Below, piece after piece: positions 25,732-39,400 of a stretch of 64,000 nucleotides of DNA. A model generated the notes under the pieces. It had not been told where the DNA came from and ran no database searches. It saw nothing but the letters and a program-made list of their open reading frames with translations. Origin of the DNA: Ligustrum vulgare (taxonomy: Eukaryota > Streptophyta > Magnoliopsida > Lamiales > Oleaceae); contig CAUVWQ010000007.1 in assembly GCA_963555705.1 (NCBI GenBank), positions 62,001 through 126,000 on the forward strand, written 5' to 3'. Each line of letters starts with the position of its first letter. Position 1 is the first letter of the stretch. Both the position numbers and the translations under genes were made by a program.

Positions 25732-26358
25732 TAACGTTTGAAAATTGCTTAAGTGTTCACTTCGTTTAAAATTCACCTCTGCAATTTATATTGTAGTGAA
25801 TTAACGTTTGAAAATTGTTTAAGTGTTCACTTCGTTTAAAATTCACCTCTACAATTTATATCGAGTGAATTAACCTTTGAAAATTGCTTAAGTGTTCACT
25901 TCGTTTAAAATTCACCTCTGTAATTTATATTGGAATGAATTAACGTTTGAAAATTGCTTAAGTGTTCACTTCGTTTAAAATTCACCTCTGCAATTTATAT
26001 TGGAGTAAATTAACGTTTGAAAATTGCTTAAGTGTTCACTTCGTTTAAAATTCACCTCTGCAATTTATATCGAGTGAATTAACGTTTGAAAATTGCTTAA
26101 GTGTTCACTTCGTTTAAAATTCACCTCTGCAATTTATATTGTAGTGAATTAACGTTTGAAAATTGTTTAAGTGTTCACTTCGTTTAAAATTCACCTCTAC
26201 AATTTATATCGAGTGAATTAACCTTTGAAAATTGCTTAAGTGTTCACTTCGTTTAAAATTCACCTCTGTAATTTATATTGGAATGAATTAACGTTTGAAA
26301 ATTGCTTAAGTGTTCACTTCATTTAAAATTAACCTCTGCAATTTATATTGGAGTAAAT
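25732..26358. repeat. Near-tandem 348 bp pentamer pair
   Basis: A-B(GTTTAAG)-C(AACCTTTG)-D'-E is followed by A-B(GTTTAAG)-C(AACCTTTG)-D, with the AACCTTTG marker 348 bp apart (25,871 and 26,219). This is the clearest short example of the pentamer as the unit of duplication. The second D carries AATTAACCTC in place of AATTCACCTC. Confidence 0.85.
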
Positions 26359-27121
26359 TAACGTTTGAAAATTGCTTAAGTGTTCACTTCGTTTAAAATT
26401 CACCTCTGCAATTTATATTGGAGTAAATTAACGTTTGAAAATTGCTTAAGTGTTCACTTCGTTTAAAATTCACCTCTGCAATTTATATTGGAGTGAATTA
26501 ACGTTTGAAAATTGCTTAAGTGTTCACTTCATTTAAAATTCACCTCTGCAATTTATATTGGAGTAAATTAACGTTTGAAAATTGCTTAAGTGTTCACTTC
26601 GTTTAAAATTCACCTCTGCAATTTATATTGGAGTGAATTAACGTTTGAAAATTGTTTAAGTGTTCACTTCGTTTAAAATTCACCTCTACAATTTATATCG
26701 AGTGAATTAACGTTTGAAAATTGCTTAAGTGTTCACTTCGTTTAAAATTCACCTCTGTAATTTATATTGGAATGAATTAACGTTTGAAAATTGCTTAAGT
26801 GTTCACTTCATTTAAAATTCACCTCTGCAATTTATATTGGAGTAAATTAACGTTTGAAAATTGCTTAAGTGTTCAATTCGTTTAAAATTCACCTCTGCAA
26901 TTTATATTGGAGTGAATTAACGTTTGAAAATTGTTTAAGTGTTCACTTCGTTCAAAATTCACCTCTACAATTTATATCGAGTGAATTAACGTTTGAAAAT
27001 TGCTTAAGTGTTCACTTCGTTTAAAATTCACCTCTGCAATTTATATTGGAGTGAATTAACGTTTGAAAATTACTTAAGTGTTCACTTCGTTTAAAATTCA
27101 CCTCTGCAATTTATATTGGAG

Positions 27122-27260
27122 TGAATTATCGTTTGAAGATTGTTTAAGTGTTCACTTCGTTTAAAATTGACCTCTACAACTTATATCGAGTGAATTAACG
27201 TTTGAAAATTGCTTAAGTGTTCACTTCGTTGAAAATTCACCTCTGCAATTTATATTGGAG
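27122..27260. repeat. Most divergent pair of monomers in the window
   Basis: Two adjacent units carry an unusual number of private substitutions: TTATCGTTTGAAGATTG at the start of the first, ACAACTTATATC in its 3' half, and CGTTGAAAATTC in the second. The first also has TTGACC, the earliest occurrence of that variant, which only becomes frequent after 34 kb. The pair sits at the right breakpoint of the 1,743 bp offset block. Confidence 0.75.
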
Positions 27261-27543
27261 TGAATTAACGTTTGAAAATTGTTTAAGTGTTCACTTCGTT
27301 TAAAATTCACCTCTACAATTTATATCGAGTGAATTAACGTTTGAAAATTGCTTAAGTGTTCACTTCGTTTAAAATTCACCTCTGTAATTTATATTGGAAT
27401 GAATTAACGTTTGAAAATTGCTTAAGTGTTCACTTCATTTAAAATTCACCTCTGCAATTTATATTGGAGTAAATTAACGTTTGAAAATTGCTTAAGTGTT
27501 CACTTCGTTTAAAATTCACCTCTGCAATTTATATCGAGTGAAT

Positions 27544-29493
27544 TAACGTTTGAAAATTGCTTAAGTGTTCACTTCGTTTAAAATTCACCTCTGCAATTTA
27601 TATTGTAGTGAATTAACGTTTGAAAATTGCTTAAGTGTTCACTTCGTTTAAAATTCACCTCTACAATTTATATCGAGTGAATTAACGTTTGAAAATTGCT
27701 TAAGTGTTCACTTCGTTTAAAATTCACCTCTGTAATTTATATTGGAATGAATTAACGTTTGAAAATTGCTTAAGTGTTCAGTTCATTTAAAATTCACCTC
27801 TGCAATTTATATCGAGTGAATTAACGTTTGAAAATTGCTTAAGTGTTCACTTCGTTTAAAATTCACCTCTGTAATTTATATTGGAATGAATTAATGTTTG
27901 AAAATTGCTTAAGTGTTCACTTCATTTAAAATTCACCTCTGCAATTTATATTGGAGTAAATTAACGTTTGAAAATTGCTTAAGTGTTCACTTCGTTTAAA
28001 ATTCACCTCTGCAATTTATATTGGAGTGAATTAACGTTTGAAAATTGTTTAAGTGTTCACTTCGTTTAAAATTCACCTCTACAATTTATATCGAGTGAAT
28101 TAACGTTTGAAAATTGCTTAAGTGTTCACTTCGTTTAAAATTCACCTCTGTAATTTATATTGGAATGAATTAACGTTTGAAAATTGCTTAAGTGTTCACT
28201 TCATTTAAAATTCACCTCTGCAATTTATATTGGAGTAAATTAACGTTTGAAAATTGCTTAAGTGTTCACTTCGTTTAAAATTCACCTCTGCAATTTATAT
28301 CGAGTGAATTAACGTTTGAAAATTGCTTAAGTGTTCACTTCGTTTAAAATTCACCTCTGCAATTTATATTGTAGTGAATTAACGTTTGAAAATTGTTTAA
28401 GTGTTCACTTCGTTTAAAATTCACCTCTACAATTTATATCGAGTGAATTAACCTTTGAAAATTGCTTAAGTGTTCACTTCGTTTAAAATTCACCTCTGTA
28501 ATTTATATTGGAATGAATTAACGTTTGAAAATTGCTTAAGTGTTCACTTCGTTTAAAATTCACCTCTGCCATTTATATCGAGTGAATTAACGTTTGAAAA
28601 TTGCTTAAGTGTTCACTTCGTTTAAAATTCACCTCTGTAATTTATATTGGAATGAATTAACGTTTGAAAATTGTTTAAGTGTTCACTTCGTTTAAAATTC
28701 ACCTCTGCAATTTATATTGGAGTAAATTAACGTTTGAAAATTGCTTAAGTGTTCACTTCGTTTAAAATTCACCTCTGCAATTTATATTGGAGTGAATTAA
28801 CGTTTGAAAATTGTTTAAGTGTTCACTTCGTTTAAAATTCACCTCTACAATTTATATCGAGTGAATTAACGTTTGAAAATTGCTTAAGTGTTCACTTCGT
28901 TTAAAATTCACCTCTGTAATTTATATTGGAATGAATTAACGTTTGAAAATTGCTTAAGTGTTCACTTCATTTAAAATTCACCTCTGCAATTTATATTGGA
29001 GTAAATTAACGTTTGAAAATTGCTTAAGTGTTCACTTCGTTTAAAATTCACCTCTGCAATTTATATCGAGTGAATTAACGTTTGAAAATTGCTTAAGTGT
29101 TCACTTCGTTTAAAATTCACCTCTGCAATTTATATTGTAGTGAATTAACGTTTGAAAATTGTTTAAGTGTTCACTTCGTTTAAAATTCACCTCTACAATT
29201 TATATCGAGTGAATTAACCTTTGAAAATTGCTTAAGTGTTCACTTCGTTTAAAATTCACCTCTGTAATTTATATTGGAATGAATTAACGTTTGAAAATTG
29301 CTTAAGTGTTCACTTCGTTTAAAATTCACCTCTGCAATTTATATTGGAGTGAATTAACGTTTGAAAATTGTTTAAGTGTTCACTTCGTTTAAAATTCACC
29401 TCTACAATTTATATCGAGTGAATTAACGTTTGAAAATTGCTTAAGTGTTCACTTCGTTTAAAATTCACCTCTGTAATTTATATTGGAATGAAT
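27544..29493. repeat. 1,950 bp higher-order unit, copy 1
   Basis: This is a 28-monomer block. Markers that recur exactly 1,950 bp later are GTTCAGTTCATTT (27,778), TTAATGTTTG (about 27,891) and GCCATTTATATCG (28,568). It contains three AACCTTTG or GTTTAAG pentamer variants and begins with an A monomer that follows E on the left. Confidence 0.92.
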
Positions 29494-31443
29494 TAACGTT
29501 TGAAAATTGCTTAAGTGTTCACTTCGTTTAAAATTCACCTCTGCAATTTATATTGTAGTGAATTAACGTTTGAAAATTGCTTAAGTGTTCACTTCGTTTA
29601 AAATTCACCTCTACAATTTATATCGAGTGAATTAACGTTTGAAAATTGCTTAAGTGTTCACTTCGTTTAAAATTCACCTCTGTAATTTATATTGGAATGA
29701 ATTAACGTTTGAAAATTGCTTAAGTGTTCAGTTCATTTAAAATTCACCTCTGCAATTTATATCGAGTGAATTAACGTTTGAAAATTGCTTAAGTGTTCAC
29801 TTCGTTTAAAATTCACCTCTGTAATTTATATTGGAATGAATTAATGTTTGAAAATTGCTTAAGTGTTCACTTCATTTAAAATTCACCTCTGCAATTTATA
29901 TTGGAGTAAATTAACGTTTGAAAATTGCTTAAGTGTTCACTTCGTTTAAAATTCACCTCTGCAATTTATATTGGAGTGAATTAACGTTTGAAAATTGTTT
30001 AAGTGTTCACTTCGTTTAAAATTCACCTCTACAATTTATATCGAGTGAATTAACGTTTGAAAATTGCTTAAGTGTTCACTTCGTTTAAAATTCACCTCTG
30101 TAATTTATATTGGAATGAATTAACGTTTGAAAATTGCTTAAGTGTTCACTTCATTTAAAATTCACCTCTGCAATTTATATTGGAGTAAATTAACGTTTGA
30201 AAATTGCTTAAGTGTTCACTTCGTTTAAAATTCACCTCTGCAATTTATATCGAGTGAATTAACGTTTGAAAATTGCTTAAGTGTTCACTTCGTTTAAAAT
30301 TCACCTCTGCAATTTATATTGTAGTGAATTAACGTTTGAAAATTGTTTAAGTGTTCACTTCGTTTAAAATTCACCTCTACAATTTATATCGAGTGAATTA
30401 ACCTTTGAAAATTGCTTAAGTGTTCACTTCGTTTAAAATTCACCTCTGTAATTTATATTGGAATGAATTAACGTTTGAAAATTGCTTAAGTGTTCACTTC
30501 GTTTAAAATTCACCTCTGCCATTTATATCGAGTGAATTAACGTTTGAAAATTGCTTAAGTGTTCACTTCGTTTAAAATTCACCTCTGTAATTTATATTGG
30601 AATGAATTAACGTTTGAAAATTGTTTAAGTGTTCACTTCGTTTAAAATTCACCTCTGCAATTTATATTGGAGTAAATTAACGTTTGAAAATTGCTTAAGT
30701 GTTCACTTCGTTTAAAATTCACCTCTGCAATTTATATTGGAGTGAATTAACGTTTGAAAATTGTTTAAGTGTTCACTTCGTTTAAAATTCACCTCTACAA
30801 TTTATATCGAGTGAATTAACGTTTGAAAATTGCTTAAGTGTTCACTTCGTTTAAAATTCACCTCTGTAATTTATATTGGAATGAATTAACGTTTGAAAAT
30901 TGCTTAAGTGTTCACTTCATTTAAAATTCACCTCTGCAATTTATATTGGAGTAAATTAACGTTTGAAAATTGCTTAAGTGTTCACTTCGTTTAAAATTCA
31001 CCTCTGCAATTTATATCGAGTGAATTAACGTTTGAAAATTGCTTAAGTGTTCACTTCGTTTAAAATTCACCTCTGCAATTTATATTGTAGTGAATTAACG
31101 TTTGAAAATTGTTTAAGTGTTCACTTCGTTTAAAATTCACCTCTACAATTTATATCGAGTGAATTAACCTTTGAAAATTGCTTAAGTGTTCACTTCGTTT
31201 AAAATTCACCTCTGTAATTTATATTGGAATGAATTAACGTTTGAAAATTGCTTAAGTGTTCACTTCGTTTAAAATTCACCTCTGCAATTTATATTGGAGT
31301 GAATTAACGTTTGAAAATTGTTTAAGTGTTCACTTCGTTTAAAATTCACCTCTACAATTTATATCGAGTGAATTAACGTTTGAAAATTGCTTAAGTGTTC
31401 ACTTCGTTTAAAATTCACCTCTGTAATTTATATTGGAATGAAT
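29494..31443. repeat. 1,950 bp higher-order unit, copy 2
   Basis: This is an immediate tandem copy whose markers are in the same order (GTTCAGTTCATTT at 29,728, GCCATT at 30,518). I saw no base difference from copy 1 when reading side by side. The copies are younger than most events here or were recently homogenised. Confidence 0.92.
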
Positions 31444-32835
31444 TAACGTTTGAAAATTGCTTAAGTGTTCACTTCGTTTAAAATTCACCTCTGCAATTTA
31501 TATTGGAGTAAATTAACGTTTGAAAATTGCTTAAGTGTTCACTTCGTTTAAAATTCACCTCTGCAATTTATATCGAGTGAATTAACGTTTGAAAATTGCT
31601 TAAGTGTTCACTTCGTTTAAAATTCACCTCTGCAATTTATATTGTAGTGAATTAACGTTTGAAAATTGTTTAAGTGTTCACTTCGTTTAAAATTCACCTC
31701 TACAATTTATATCGAGTGAATTAACCTTTGAAAATTGCTTAAGTGTTCACTTCGTTTAAAATTCACCTCTGTAATTTATATTGGAATGAATTAACGTTTG
31801 AAAATTGCTTAAGTGTTCACTTCATTTAAAATTCACCTCTGCAATTTATATTGGAGTAAATTAACGTTTGAAAATTGCTTAAGTGTTCACTTCGTTTAAA
31901 ATTCACCTCTGCAATTTATATTGGAGTAAATTAACGTTTGAAAATTGCTTAAGTGTTCACTTCGTTTAAAATTCACCTCTGCAATTTATATCGAGTGAAT
32001 TAACGTTTGAAAATTGCTTAAGTGTTCACTTCGTTTAAAATTCACCTCTGCAATTTATATTGTAGTGAATTAACGTTTGAAAATTGTTTAAGTGTTCACT
32101 TCGTTTAAAATTCACCTCTACAATTTATATCGAGTGAATTAACCTTTGAAAATTGCTTAAGTGTTCACTTCGTTTAAAATTCACCTCTGTAATTTATATT
32201 GGAATCAATTAACGTTTGAAAATTGCTTAAGTGTTCACTTCGTTTAAAATTCACCTCTGCCATTTATATCGAGAGAATTAACGTTTGAAAATTGCTTAAG
32301 TGTTCACTTCGTTTAAAATTCACCTCTGTAATTTATATTGGAATGAATTAACGTTTGAAAATTGTTTAAGTGTTCACTTCGTTTAAAATTCACCTCTGCA
32401 ATTTATATTGGAGTAAATTAACGTTTGAAAATTGCTTAAGTGTTCACTTCGTTTAAAATTCACCTCTGCAATTTATATTGGAGTGAATTAACGTTTGAAA
32501 ATTGTTTAAGTGTTCACTTCGTTTAAAATTCACCTCTACAATTTATATCGAGTGAATTAACCTTTGAAAATTGCTTAAGTGTTCACTTCGTTTAAAATTC
32601 ACCTCTACAATTTATATCGAGTGAATTAACCTTTGAAAATTGCTTAAGTGTTCACTTCGTTTAAAATTCACCTCTGTAATTTATATTGGAATGAATTAAC
32701 GTTTGAAAATTGCTTAAGTGTTCACTTCATTTAAAATTCACCTCTGCAATTTATATTGGAGTAAATTAACGTTTGAAAATTGCTTAAGTGTTCACTTCGT
32801 TTAAAATTCACCTCTGCAATTTATATCGAGTGAAT

Positions 32836-34157
32836 TAACGTTTGAAAATTGCTTAAGTGTTCACTTCATTTAAAATTCACCTCTGCAATTTATATTGGAG
32901 TAAATTAACGTTTGAAAATTGCTTAAGTGTTCACTTCGTTTAAAATTCACCTCTGCAATTTATATCGAGTGAATTAACGTTTGAAAATTGCTTAAGTGTT
33001 CACTTCGTTTAAAATTCACCTCTGCAATTTATATTGTAGTGAATTAACGTTTGAAAATTGTTTAAGTGTTCACTTCGTTTAAAATTCACCTCTACAATTT
33101 ATATCGAGTGAATTAACCTTTGAAAATTGCTTAAGTGTTCACTTCGTTTAAAATTCCCCTCTGTAATTTATATTGGAATGAATTAACGTTTGAAAATTGC
33201 TTAAGTGTTCACTTCATTTAAAATTCACCTCTGCAATTTATATTGGAGTAAATTAACGTTTGAAAATTGCTTAAGTGTTCACTTCGTTTAAAATTCACCT
33301 CTGCAATTTATATCGAGTGATTTAACGTTTGAAAATTGCTTAAGTGTTCACTTCGTTTAAAATTCACCTCTGCAATTTATATTGTAGTGAATTAACGTTT
33401 GAAAATTGTTTCAGTGTTCACTTCGTTTAAAATTCACCTCTACAATTTATATCGAGTGAATTAACCTTTGAAAATTGCTTAAGTGTTCACTTCGTTTAAA
33501 ATTCCCCTCTGTAATTTATATTGGAATGAATTAACGTTTGAAAATTGCTTAAGTGTTCACTTCGTTTAAAATTCACCTCTGCCATTTATATCGAGTGAAT
33601 TAACGTTTGAAAATTGCTTAAGTGTTCACTTCGTTTAAAATTCACCTCTGTAATTTATATTGGAATGAATTAACGTTTGAAAATTGTTTAAGTGTTCACT
33701 TCGTTTAAAATTCACCTCTGCAATTTATATTGGAGTAAATTAACGTTTGAAAATTGCTTAAGTGTTCACTTCGTTTAAAATTCACCTCTGCAATTTATAT
33801 CGAGTGAATTAACGTTTGAAAATTGCTTAAGTGTTCACTTCGTTTAAAATTCACCTCTGCAATTTATATTGTAGTGAATTAACGTTTGAAAATTGCTTAA
33901 GTGTTCACTTCGTTTAAAATTCACCTCTACAATTTATATCGAGTGAATTAACGTTTGAAAATTGCTTAAGTGTTCACTTCGTTTAAAATTCACCTCTGTA
34001 ATTTATATTGGAATGAATTAACGTTTGAAAATTGTTTAAGTGTTCACTTCGTTTAAAATTCACCTCTGCAATTTATATTGGAGTAAATTAACGTTTGAAA
34101 ATTGCTTAAGTGTTCACTTCGTTTAAAATTCACCTCTGCAATTTATATCGAGTGAAT
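32836..34157. repeat. 1,322 bp block, copy 1 of 3
   Basis: This 19-monomer block holds two TTCCCCTCTG C-units, one GTTTCAG B-unit and one GCCAT unit in fixed order. A private GTGATTTAACG change lies near 33,321. Confidence 0.85.
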
Positions 34158-35324
34158 TAACGTTTGAAAATTGCTTAAGTGTTCACTTCGTTTAAAATTC
34201 ACCTCTGCAATTTATATTGTAGTGAATTAACGTTTGAAAATTGCTTAAGTGTTCACTTCGTTTAAAATTCACCTCTACAATTTATATCGAGTGAATTAAC
34301 GTTTGAAAATTGCTTAAGTGTTCACTTCGTTTAAAATTCACCTCTGCAATTTATATTGGAGTGAATTAACGTTTGAAAATTGTTTAAGTGTTCACTTCGT
34401 TTAAAATTGACCTCTACAATTTATATCGAGTGAATTAACGTTTGAAAATTGCTTAAGTGTTCACTTCGTTTAAAATTCACCTCTGTAATTTATATTGGAA
34501 TGAATTAATGTTTGAAAATTGCTTATGTGTTCACTTCATTTAAAATTCACCTCTGCAATTTATATTGGAGTAAATTAACGTTTGAAAATTGCTTAAGTGT
34601 TCACTTCGTTTAAAATTCACCTCTGTAATTTATATTGGAATGAATTAACGTTTGAAAATTGTTTAAGTGTTCACTTCGTTTAAAATTCACCTCTGCAATT
34701 TATATTGGAGTAAATTAACGTTTGAAAATTGCTTAAGTGTTCACTTCGTTTAAAATTCACCTCTGCAATTTATATTGGAGTGAATTAACGTTTGAAAATT
34801 GTTTAAGTGTTCACTTCGTTTAAAATTGACCTCTACAATTTATATCGAGTGAATTAACGTTTGAAAATTGCTTAAGTGTTCACTTCGTTTAAAATTCACC
34901 TCTGTAATTTATATTGGAATGAATTAACGTTTGAAAATTGCTTAAGTGTTCACTTCGTTTAAAATTCACCTCTGCCATTTATATCGAGTGAATTAACGTT
35001 TGAAAATTGCTTAAGTGTTCACTTCGTTTAAAATTCGTTTAAAATTCACCTCTGCAATTTATATCGAGTGAATTTACGTTTGAAAATTCACCTCTGCAAT
35101 TTATATTGGAGTGAATTAACGTTTGAAAATTATTTAAGTGTTCACTTCGTTTAAAATTGACCTCTACAATTTATATCGAGTGAATTAACGTTTGAAAATT
35201 GCTTAAGTGTTCAATTCGTTTAAAATTCACCTCTGCAATTTATATTGGAGTGAATTAACGTTTGAAAATTGTTTAAGTGTTCACTTCGTTTAAAATTGAC
35301 CTCTACAATTTATATCGAGTGAAT
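34158..35324. repeat. 1,167 bp module, copy 1 of 5
   Basis: Order: A, B, TTGGAGTG unit, B(TTGACC), C, D with TTAATGTTTG and GCTTATGTG, C, D'(GTTTAAG), TTGGAGTG unit, B(TTGACC), C, GCCAT unit, 80 bp unit, 43 bp unit, B(ATTATTTAAG, TTGACC), TTCAATTCG unit, B(TTGACC). The distance from GCTTATGTG to the second CGTTTAAAATT copy is 515 bp in every copy. Confidence 0.88.
34994..35116. repeat. 80 bp + 43 bp monomer pair, site 1
   Basis: The first monomer has CGTTTAAAATT twice in tandem (11 bp gained, 69 to 80 bp). The next lacks the 27 bp between its two AAAATT tracts (70 to 43 bp), which also removes the AAGTGTTCACTT motif. Both changes fit slippage between short direct repeats. Here the 43 bp unit starts TTACG. 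Confidence 0.93.
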
Positions 35325-35882
35325 TAACGTTTGAAAATTGCTTAAGTGTTCACTTCGTTTAAAATTCACCTCTGTAATTTATATTGGAATGAATTAATGT
35401 TTGAAAATTGCTTAAGTGTTCACTTCATTTAAAATTCACCTCTGCAATTTATATTGGAGTAAATTAACGTTTGAAAATTGCTTAAGTGTTCACTTCGTTT
35501 AAAATTCACCTCTGTAATTTATATTGGAATGAATTAACGTTTGAAAATTGTTTAAGTGTTCACTTCGTTTAAAATTCACCTCTGCAATTTATATTGGAGT
35601 AAATTAACGTTTGAAAATTGCTTAAGTGTTCACTTCGTTTAAAATTCACCTCTGCAATTTATATTGGAGTGAATTAACGTTTGAAAATTGTTTAAGTGTT
35701 CACTTCGTTTAAAATTGACCTCTACAATTTATATCGAGTGAATTAACGTTTGAAAATTGCTTAAGTGTTCACTTCGTTTAAAATTCACCTCTGTAATTTA
35801 TATTGGAATGAATTAACGTTTGAAAATTGCTTAAGTGTTCACTTCGTTTAAAATTCACCTCTGCCATTTATATCGAGTGAAT

Positions 35883-36005
35883 TAACGTTTGAAAATTGCT
35901 TAAGTGTTCACTTCGTTTAAAATTCGTTTAAAATTCACCTCTGCAATTTATATCGAGTGAATTAACGTTTGAAAATTCACCTCTGCAATTTATATTGGAG
36001 TGAAT
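35883..36005. repeat. 80 + 43 bp pair, site 2
   Basis: The 43 bp unit starts TTAACG, without the T change, so this is likely the older form. It is followed by a GTTTAAG B(TTGACC) unit rather than ATTATTTAAG. Confidence 0.93.
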
Positions 36006-37677
36006 TAACGTTTGAAAATTGTTTAAGTGTTCACTTCGTTTAAAATTGACCTCTACAATTTATATCGAGTGAATTAACGTTTGAAAATTGCTTAAGTGTT
36101 CACTTCGTTTAAAATTCACCTCTGTAATTTATATTGGAATGAATTAACGTTTGAAAATTGTTTAAGTGTTCACTTCGTTTAAAATTCACCTCTGCAATTT
36201 ATATTGGAGTAAATTAACGTTTGAAAATTGCTTAAGTGTTCACTTCGTTTAAAATTCACCTCTGCAATTTATATTGGAGTGAATTAACGTTTGAAAATTG
36301 TTTAAGTGTTCACTTCGTTTAAAATTGACCTCTACAATTTATATCGAGTGAATTAACGTTTGAAAATTGCTTAAGTGTTCACTTCGTTTAAAATTCACCT
36401 CTGTAATTTATATTGGAATGAATTAACGTTTGAAAATTGCTTAAGTGTTCACTTCGTTTAAAATTCACCTCTGCCATTTATATCGAGTGAATTAACGTTT
36501 GAAAATTGCTTAAGTGTTCACTTCGTTTAAAATTCACCTCTGCAATTTATATTGGAATGAATTAACGTTTGAAAATTGTTTAAGTGTTCACTTCGTTTAA
36601 AATTCACCTCTGCAATTTATATTGGAGTAAATTAACGTTTGAAAATTGCTTAAGTGTTCACTTCGTTTAAAATTCACCTCTGCAATTTATATTGGAGTGA
36701 ATTAACGTTTGAAAATTGTTTAAGTGTTCACTTCGTTTAAAATTGACCTCTACAATTTATATCGAGTGAATTAACGTTTGAAAATTGCTTAAGTGTTCAC
36801 TTCGTTTAAAATTCACCTCTGTAATTTATATTGGAATGAATTAACGTTTGAAAATTGCTTAAGTGTTCACTTCATTTAAAATTTACCTCTGCAATTTATA
36901 TTGGAGTAAATTAACGTTTGAAAATTGCTTAAGTGTTCACTTCGTTTAAAATTCACCTCTGCAATTTACATTGGAGTGAATTAACGTTTGAAAATTGTTT
37001 AAGTGTTCACTTCGTTCAAAATTCACCTCTACAATTTATATCGAGTGAATTAACGTTTGAAAATTGCTTAAGTGTTCACTTCGTTTAAAATTCACCTCTG
37101 TAATTTATATTGGAATGAATTAACGTTTGAAAATTGTTTAAGTGTTCACTTCATTTAAAATTCACCTCTGCAATTTATATTGGAGTAAATTAACGTTTGA
37201 AAATTGCTTAAGTGTTCACTTCGTTTAAAATTCACCTCTGCAATTTATATCGAGTGAATTAACGTTTGAAAATTGCTTAAGTGTTCACTTCGTTTAAAAT
37301 TCACCTCTGCAATTTATATTGTAGTGAATTAACGTTTGAAAATTGCTTAAGTGTTCACTTCATTTAAAATTCACCTCTGCAATTTATATTGGAGTAAATT
37401 AACGTTTGAAAATTGCTTAAGTGTTCACTTCGTTTAAAATTCACCTCTGCAATTTATATCGAGTGAATTAACGTTTGAAAATTGCTTAAGTGTTCACTTC
37501 GTTTAAAATTCACCTCTGCAATTTATATTGGAGTGAATTAACGTTTGAAAATTGTTTAAGTGTTCACTTCGTTTAAAATTCACCTCTACAATTTATATCG
37601 AGTGAATTAACCTTTGAAAATTGCTTAAGTGTTCACTTCGTTTAAAATTCACCTCTGTAATTTATATTGGAATGAAT

Positions 37678-38999
37678 TAACGTTTGAAAATTGCTTAAGT
37701 GTTCACTTCGTTTAAAATTCACCTCTGCAATTTATATTGGAGTAAATTAACGTTTGAAAATTGCTTAAGTGTTCACTTCGTTTAAAATTCACCTCTGCAA
37801 TTTATATCGAGTGAATTAACGTTTGAAAATTGCTTAAGTGTTCACTTCGTTTAAAATTCACCTCTGCAATTTATATTGTAGTGAATTAACGTTTGAAAAT
37901 TGTTTAAGTGTTCACTTCGTTTAAAATTCACCTCTACAATTTATATCGAGTGAATTAACCTTTGAAAATTGCTTAAGTGTTCACTTCGTTTAAAATTCCC
38001 CTCTGTAATTTATATTGGAATGAATTAACGTTTGAAAATTGCTTAAGTGTTCACTTCATTTAAAATTCACCTCTGCAATTTATATTGGAGTAAATTAACG
38101 TTTGAAAATTGCTTAAGTGTTCACTTCGTTTAAAATTCACCTCTGCAATTTATATCGAGTGAATTAACGTTTGAAAATTGCTTAAGTGTTCACTTCGTTT
38201 AAAATTCACCTCTGCAATTTATATTGTAGTGAATTAACGTTTGAAAATTGTTTCAGTGTTCACTTCGTTTAAAATTCACCTCTACAATTTATATCGAGTG
38301 AATTAACCTTTGAAAATTGCTTAAGTGTTCACTTCGTTTAAAATTCCCCTCTGTAATTTATATTGGAATGAATTAACGTTTGAAAATTGCTTAAGTGTTC
38401 ACTTCGTTTAAAATTCACCTCTGCCATTTATATCGAGTGAATTAACGTTTGAAAATTGCTTAAGTGTTCACTTCGTTTAAAATTCACCTCTGTAATTTAT
38501 ATTGGAATGAATTAACGTTTGAAAATTGTTTAAGTGTTCACTTCGTTTAAAATTCACCTCTGCAATTTATATTGGAGTAAATTAACGTTTGAAAATTGCT
38601 TTAGTGTTCACTTCGTTTAAAATTCACCTCTGCAATTTATATCGAGTGAATTAACGTTTGAAAATTGCTTAAGTGTTCACTTCGTTTAAAATTCACCTCT
38701 GCAATTTATATTGTAGTGAATTAACGTTTGAAAATTGCTTAAGTGTTCACTTCGTTTAAAATTCACCTCTACAATTTATATCGAGTGAATTAACGTTTGA
38801 AAATTGCTTAAGTGTTCACTTCGTTTAAAATTCACCTCTGTAATTTATATTGGAATGAATTAACGTTTGAAAATTGTTTAAGTGTTCACTTCGTTTAAAA
38901 TTCACCTCTGCAATTTATATTGGAGTAAATTAACGTTTGAAAATTGCTTAAGTGTTCACTTCGTTTAAAATTCACCTCTGCAATTTATATCGAGTGAAT
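37678..38999. repeat. 1,322 bp block, copy 2 of 3
   Basis: It lies 4,842 bp after copy 1. Its first monomer has TTCGT where the other copies have TTCAT, and it carries a private GCTTTAG near 38,599. It is part of a longer match of about 2.5 kb (from about 36.5 kb) to the sequence 5,121 bp downstream. Confidence 0.85.
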
Positions 39000-39277
39000 T
39001 AACGTTTGAAAATTGCTTAAGTGTTCACTTCGTTTAAAATTCACCTCTGTAATTTATATTGGAATGAATTAACGTTTGAAAATTGTTTAAGTGTTCACTT
39101 CGTTTAAAATTCACCTCTGCAATTTATATCGAGTGAATTAACGTTTGAAAATTGCTTAAGTGTTCACTTCGTTTAAAATTCACCTCTGTAATTTATATTG
39201 GAATGAATTAACGTTTGAAAATTGCTTAAGTGTTCACTTCGTTTAAAATTCACCTCTGCCATTTATATCGAGTGAAT

Positions 39278-39400
39278 TAACGTTTGAAAATTGCTTAAGT
39301 GTTCACTTCGTTTAAAATTCGTTTAAAATTCACCTCTGCAATTTATATCGAGTGAATTAACGTTTGAAAATTCACCTCTGCAATTTATATTGGAGTGAAT
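39278..39400. repeat. 80 + 43 bp pair, site 3
   Basis: TTAACG form; followed by GTTTAAG B(TTGACC). Confidence 0.93.

Larger units (their letters stand above)
24686..27543. repeat. Domain VI: transition zone where GTTTAAG and AACCTTTG appear
   Basis: GTTTAAGTGTTCAC (loss of the CTTAAG site without the GTTGAC change) is first seen near 24,911 and AACCTTTG first at 25,871; both become common to the right. A block of about 690 bp (24,686-25,378) recurs at 26,429-27,121, with TTCAATTCG (25,131/26,874), GTTCAAAATT (25,207/26,950) and ATTACTTAAG (25,327/27,070) all 1,743 bp apart. The zone mixes left-type and right-type variants. Confidence 0.85.
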
